Below, piece by piece: positions 59,628 through 64,000 of a stretch of DNA of 64,000 nucleotides. This DNA comes from Entonaema liquescens (taxonomy: Eukaryota > Ascomycota > Sordariomycetes > Xylariales > Xylariaceae). The stretch's first letter is position 1. Each line of letters begins with the position of its first letter. The DNA lies in assembly GCA_902805475.1 (NCBI GenBank), contig CADCSX010000002.1, positions 868,001 through 932,000 of the forward strand, in the 5' to 3' direction. Below the pieces are notes generated by a model that made no database searches, was not told the DNA's origin, and worked only from the letters and a program-made list of their open reading frames with translations. The position numbers and the translations under genes are program-made.

Positions 59628-61202
59628 TTGCTCATCTTGAATAATCTCAATTCCCACTCTCGCACTCTCCCAAAACTCAGCACCGGCTGATTATCACCTC
59701 AGTCTTAAACCTCTAGACTATATAAATAGTCGCCGAACTACCCTCCCGCCTTCCTAGGAAGACGATTTACTATTTTTGACATCACGTTGGACAAGATATC
59801 ACTTGCATTACAAGCAACATTCGACGTGCTGCGATTCCCCTATTCTTATTTCTGGCTACGTGCAACCACAACGGTATTGTTGACACCCACAAACCTTCAA
59901 CTTATATTCTCATTATCCTGATTTTATCTATTAGCACAAAACAATTCACATCTCGATAACAAGGTTTACAGCCTCAACCCAGTGCTTTTAGGCGCCACAT
60001 TCTACCCCTGAGTGGTAATTTGGGCCTTAGGCATCACAAGCTGTAAACATTATCGGTTCAAGGGATTTTCGGCTGCGCCGCCATTCTCCACGATATCGTG
60101 GAACTTGACACCGCTGTTCAGATCTCTGGAGCACCCCGGCATCAAGACCGACTTGCTCCGCATAGCAACCAGAAATAATCAGTTAAGAGACACAGACCAA
60201 GAAAGTCGTGCCACAGGCCGCCGTTTCGGAGTCCGCATTCAAGTTCCTAAACGTCCCAAAACTTAAAGACGTTGGTGCCACCACTCGGACCACCACTTTG
60301 AGCTCACCCATCTATACGCACAGGCTGAAGGGGGACACTAATAGCTTCTGATACGGCAGCTACAAACTTAATCTTGGGCACATTCCCCTATTAGTCTACA
60401 ACACAACCTTCGGGGATTTCTTTGCCGCCAAAGAGGACTCCAAATACCCAACAAGGAATTTTTAGTGCCGGTCTACCGACCAGCTTCCCACCCATATTAG
60501 CGTCCGCTCAGGTTAGGGGCGCCAATATTCTGCACCAAATTCCGCATACCAACTCTCCACCCTTCCTTGCAAGTAACAGCAAAGGGTCCTCTCCTCCTCT
60601 TTCTCCATACGACCCATCTATCAAGAATACTATCGCTGTATTCTATAATATCCACGAACATCTTCAGAGCAGATCATATTCTGCGCTGCATTATAAAGAA
60701 GAATTAGCTAGTTCCTCGTTCAAGAAGGGAGTGGCGGACACGATATATATATATATCGAATCCATCTCTTCATTCGCCGAGAACTGTTGACCCTTTCTAC
60801 GAACCTAGGTTCACATACCAGTTTCAAAGTAAAGTATAAATACTCAATCGAGGTACGATTGAATTCTGCCATACAATATTACCCCTCTTCACTTTCCATT
60901 CAAGCTTACCATTCTGTAGATATTTACTTCCACGGCCTACACCTTAACTCTCCAAGGCCACTAAGTCTCAAGGTGTAGACCACAGCTCTTCCTTCTCGAT
61001 CAGGGCATCCTACACCATAAGCACGCTACAGATCAAGCAACCCACGTGCTAGAATATATCCAGAGAGATATAGTTTACTTTCGCCTATCGACACTGATTT
61101 TGACTATTTCCCGGGAAGCTTTCTTCTATTAAGCTGCCACTTGCATTTCAGCTAAGAAGACTCAAATCCTATTACAGAACCCGCCTGATCGCAAAGGTAG
61201 TC
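59628..61202 (+). promoter_or_regulatory. ATG-free 1.6 kb leader of the WOPR gene
   Basis: I read all lines between ATG 59625 and the start codon at 61203 and found no ATG in 1575 nt, in any frame. Equal base use would give about 25. The strand is C/T- and A-rich, like the Argonaute leader. Two stretches without stop (60012-60266 and 60422-60790) lack an ATG and are not genes. The absence is best explained by selection on a scanned 5'UTR; it also marks the transcribed strand and the approximate transcription start. Confidence 0.75.
59719..59728 (+). promoter_or_regulatory. TATA box, proximal
   Basis: TATATAAATA at 59719-59728. Transcription starting 30-60 nt downstream would give a leader of about 1.4 kb completely without ATG. 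Either box or both may be used. Confidence 0.45.
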
Positions 61203-62792
61203 ATGTCTTCAGGAGGCATTATGGCGGGAGCTGACCGCCCCGGAGGTGCGGGAAGCCCTCTACACCCAACCTTCCAAGGCTACATCGCTAGTACAATGGA
61301 TGCTCTAATATTGTTCGAAGCATGCCTTAACGGTCGTCTCGGCCATGTCCCTCGACGGCCTCACGACAGGGAACGATCTAACCTCATCGTCAGTGGCAAT
61401 GTTTTCATATACGAGGAACATTCATCTGGGATCAAACGATGGACAGACGGCGTCCCTTGGAGCCCCAGCCGGATTCTGGGCAATTTCCTCTTGTATCGCG
61501 AGCTCGACAAGCCCTTCCAGCCTGGTGAGAAGAAGAGAGCAATGAAGCGTCAGAGAAACGATGGGGGAGTCTCAAAACCCCCTAGCCATTCCAGGGCCAA
61601 CTCGGTCGGTAATTTTAGCAACGCTCGTATGGACGATAGAGCTTCCATGTCGAACCTTGACGGCGCGGCAAACGCGCGGAGCGATACCGAACGAGCTCTC
61701 GTAGGCTCCCTGATTGATTCGTATCAGTTCAAGCCTAACGGACTTATCAAGAAGACCATCAGTGTTACCTATCAAGGCATACAACATCACCTGGTTTCAT
61801 ACTACAGCATCGAGGACGTTTTGCAGCATAAGCTTTGCACTCCAAGCCAAGATCCGATACTGCGACAAATCACCCCTCGAGCACCTCTGATATCCTCAGG
61901 TAGCTTTCGAGCCCCCGTCGATGACCACGAAATCATGTTAGCTGAACCGCACTTTCGAGGTGTTATGAACTCGTCGTATAACGGCTACGGCATGGGCGGG
62001 GTAGGAACAAGATCTTACTCGATGCCTAGCATGCATAGCTTTGATCAGGTATCTTGGCCAGGTCCTAGCCATTATGCTCCGCCTTATAATATGGGACAAA
62101 CGCTACCACCACCGGTCTCCTACCCTCCACCAACTTCATTCAATTTTGACAACCAGAATCCTACGATGTCATATAACGGAGTTCCACGGCCTTCCTTGTC
62201 ATATACTCAGCCAACACCTGCGTCATCCCGAAGGCACTCAACCATGAATGGAACAAATGGCGTTGGAAACATTGAATACCCAGGACTTCCCCAGCTTGAT
62301 AGAGCTCCAATGAGCACGGCCCAGCTCCTCGGCAATGACAACGGTCTTGGAGGTCAAACCCTTTCCAACCAATCATCGTACGCGAACGGGACAATATTCG
62401 ACACACCGGCTACCGCTGCTGAGGCCGCTGCTGCCAGTGCCGCCACTGTCGCGATGGTAGCCTCGTCTTCCAACCATCACCGAGGTACATTTAGCCATAG
62501 TGCTGCGAACCAAAATAATGAGTTGTATGGTAACGACATGACCATGCATCACTCTCCTAGCATCGACGGTCAAATAGAGAACGGGTTCAATGCTAGAGCT
62601 ACTCGCCATACCTCGCATGAATTCACCACCTCTTTACCGGAACAGCACGGCCATAACTTAGTTACTGCCGGCCAGGATGACACATCTGCCTCAATGCAGC
62701 TCGGAATCGATAATGTAGACTCCACACAAAATCCGATGGTAGATGCCGACTGGGCCGCGAGCTTCATGCAGAACGAAAGTTATGGACAGTGA
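61203..62792 (+). CDS. SGE1: WOPR (Gti1/Pac2) transcriptional regulator of the SGE1/RYP1/WOR1 type (529 aa)
   Basis: A single exon from ATG 61203 to TGA 62790-62792. The WOPR domain part A (residues about 22-115) includes PTFQGYIASTMDALILFEACL and VPRRPHDRERSNLI. It continues VFIYEEHSSGIKRWTDGVPW and SRILGNFLLYRELDKPF. Part B (about 165-220) has GSLIDSYQFKPNGLIKKTIS and HHLVSYYSIEDVL. PRRPHDRER and the GEKKRA end identify the SGE1/RYP1/WOR1 branch rather than PAC2. The C-terminal 300 residues are Ser/Asn/Pro/Gln-rich with an Ala run. Known orthologues are master regulators of morphology, conidiation and effector or secondary-metabolite genes. In Candida WOR1 the long 5'UTR controls translation; here an even more striking leader is present. 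Confidence 0.95.
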   Translation: MSSGGIMAGADRPGGAGSPLHPTFQGYIASTMDALILFEACLNGRLGHVPRRPHDRERSNLIVSGNVFIYEEHSSGIKRWTDGVPWSPSRILGNFLLYRELDKPFQPGEKKRAMKRQRNDGGVSKPPSHSRANSVGNFSNARMDDRASMSNLDGAANARSDTERALVGSLIDSYQFKPNGLIKKTISVTYQGIQHHLVSYYSIEDVLQHKLCTPSQDPILRQITPRAPLISSGSFRAPVDDHEIMLAEPHFRGVMNSSYNGYGMGGVGTRSYSMPSMHSFDQVSWPGPSHYAPPYNMGQTLPPPVSYPPPTSFNFDNQNPTMSYNGVPRPSLSYTQPTPASSRRHSTMNGTNGVGNIEYPGLPQLDRAPMSTAQLLGNDNGLGGQTLSNQSSYANGTIFDTPATAAEAAAASAATVAMVASSSNHHRGTFSHSAANQNNELYGNDMTMHHSPSIDGQIENGFNARATRHTSHEFTTSLPEQHGHNLVTAGQDDTSASMQLGIDNVDSTQNPMVDADWAASFMQNESYGQ

Positions 62793-64000
62793 GTAGATCC
62801 TTCACGGGATCCCACGGCGAACACTCTAACGCCTTAAAGGGACCCGCGGGCCTCGGAACAAGCTCCTGGCCTGCAATCAGCCCCGCGAAGAGACAACGGA
62901 GTTCGGAAAACGGCGAACTAATTTCTTACGAGTGCATCATTGCTTATCAATTCAAAACGGCTATGTTCATATATTACGCCGAGTCCTTTTTCTATTCCAA
63001 TTTCCTAGCGTTAGGTTATTGCGAGTTTCTACTTCGACAGCTGGATTTTGAGGGTTATGCAAATTGCCAACGAAGATCTTGGCGCCTGCATGGAATCTGG
63101 AAGAATCATAGAGCATCGGCGTTTGGAGCAATCAGGGGATATTGTCTTTTTGATAATTGATACCTGTGGTTCTTTACCACCGCAATCGCAGACCGTCATT
63201 GCTGCTGAGGCTACGGAAATTCGGAAGGAGGAACCCATATTCTACCGATGATGCGAATCAGGCCGGTCTTTGCCTCTATAGACAGCGATACTTTTGATTT
63301 TATCGCTTTCTATTACACCTTCCTCTGCCTTCTTTTACTTGTCGGTTTTCTTCGTCACTGGAACCGAGCTTTATTCTCGGGATCCAAGTGTGCGGAGTTT
63401 GCGGTACTTCTGTCAGTATTGGTTCTGTGAGCGGCTACAGGAGGAGGTTAGACCAAATATTTTTCTTTGATGATGGTGGAAGCAGTATTTTGGGATGTAC
63501 GGTACAGTCCAGGTTTATCGACTTGAGGGGTCTTTATTCCTCGTCAGATCACTGGACAGTAACTCTCCCGCATCTACAATACTGCTTACCAATACAACAA
63601 TAAAGAACGTTCATCTGGGAATAAATCTCCTTCAGGCGTTATATATAAGGGAGTGGGTGATACACTGTATGGTTAATGTCCTGATCCGTGATACCAGTAT
63701 CGTTGTAAACATCCATGGGGTTTAATGGAGTTATATCATAGGGAAAAGCGAGTATGGCAGGTTAGACTGCGTAAATATATAATAATAATATTTGTATATA
63801 AATCTTTTTGTTCTTTTTTCTTTCTCTGTGTATGTCAGGAGACCTAACGGTCACTAAAGAAGAAGATGATATTCTGGGGAACCAGATCGGGAGCCTTGCA
63901 GCAAGCTGCAAGGCCTTATATACATAAAGGCTAAGTCCTGGCTCCTGATTGTGACAGTGTAAAAGTGGGCCACCATGGGTGGGCAGAGGTATCCAAAAGT
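62793..64000. other. 3' flank of the WOPR gene, to window end
   Basis: Probable 3'UTR and intergenic DNA. Open stretches (62789-63160, 63248-63430) have no motif. The folded element at 63886-63949 is described separately. Confidence 0.4.
63886..63949. other. Nested inverted repeats able to form a three-way junction
   Basis: Outer arms ATCGGGAGCC (63886-63895) and GGCTCCTGAT (63940-63949) pair over 10 bp with one mismatch (G-T wobble as RNA). Inside is a perfect 9 bp hairpin CCTTGCAGC (63894-63902) / GCTGCAAGG (63905-63913), followed by GCCTT/AAGGC around TATATACAT (63912-63931). Neighbouring arms share two bases. No known RNA family recognised. Confidence 0.5.

Noticed and set aside
60422..60790. 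122-codon open frame in the WOPR leader
   Set aside because: It has no ATG; it opens at TTG and lies inside the ATG-free leader.

Overview
The window is nuclear DNA of a filamentous ascomycete, most likely a Sordariomycete. The signs are short GT-AG introns (about 45-150 nt) with fungal branch points, typical fungal gene families (HET domain, SesB-type NLR, WOPR regulator, RNA14, ASF1, Argonaute), and intergenic DNA scattered with TAGGTACCTA-like palindromes. No CRISPR array, rRNA or convincing tRNA gene was found.

Layout. 1-379 is the C-terminal end of a protein kinase cut by the window edge. 0.4-7.6 kb is gene-poor, with a two-exon CxxC microprotein (5957-6230) and one small ORF. 7.7-9.7 kb is a PTR2 peptide transporter (-), 12.3-14.0 kb a HET-domain protein (-), and 14.5-15.9 kb an FMN-dependent alpha-hydroxy-acid dehydrogenase (-). 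17.4-18.4 kb is the histone chaperone ASF1 (-), divergent from RNA14 (+, 19.8-23.2 kb). A pyrimidine-rich leader of about 2.3 kb precedes a slicer-type Argonaute (+, 27.2-30.6 kb). 32-33.5 kb holds gene fragments. 34.8-36.2 kb is an FAD monooxygenase (+), convergent with a MOSC/phthalate-dioxygenase-reductase fusion (-, 36.9-38.8 kb). 39.8-43.4 kb is an NLR with alpha/beta-hydrolase, NB-ARC and TPR parts (-), and 44.5-46.4 kb a CorA-type Mg2+ transporter (-). 48.2-49.4 kb has convergent SPC1 (+) and RBX1 (-). 50.4-51.5 kb is a proline-rich PNRC/Edc1-like protein (+), 52.8-55.2 kb is TDP1 with an N-terminal UIM (+), and 61.2-62.8 kb is an SGE1/RYP1/WOR1-type WOPR regulator (+) behind a 1.6 kb leader without a single ATG.

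How the genes relate. Most are independent housekeeping genes: chromatin (ASF1), 3'-end processing (RNA14), secretion (SPC1), ubiquitin ligase (RBX1), DNA repair (TDP1) and Mg2+ transport. Two belong to self/non-self recognition (HET, SesB-NLR), one to RNA silencing (Argonaute) and one to developmental or pathogenicity control (WOPR). I see no biosynthetic cluster.

Main observations. First, six otherwise intact genes are each exactly one nucleotide short of a continuous frame, always in a 3-4 nt homopolymer. One is RBX1, normally essential, which points to consensus sequence error rather than gene death. Second, the leaders of the WOPR gene and the Argonaute gene are almost purged of ATG; in the Argonaute leader most remaining ATGs lie inside likely 5'UTR introns.
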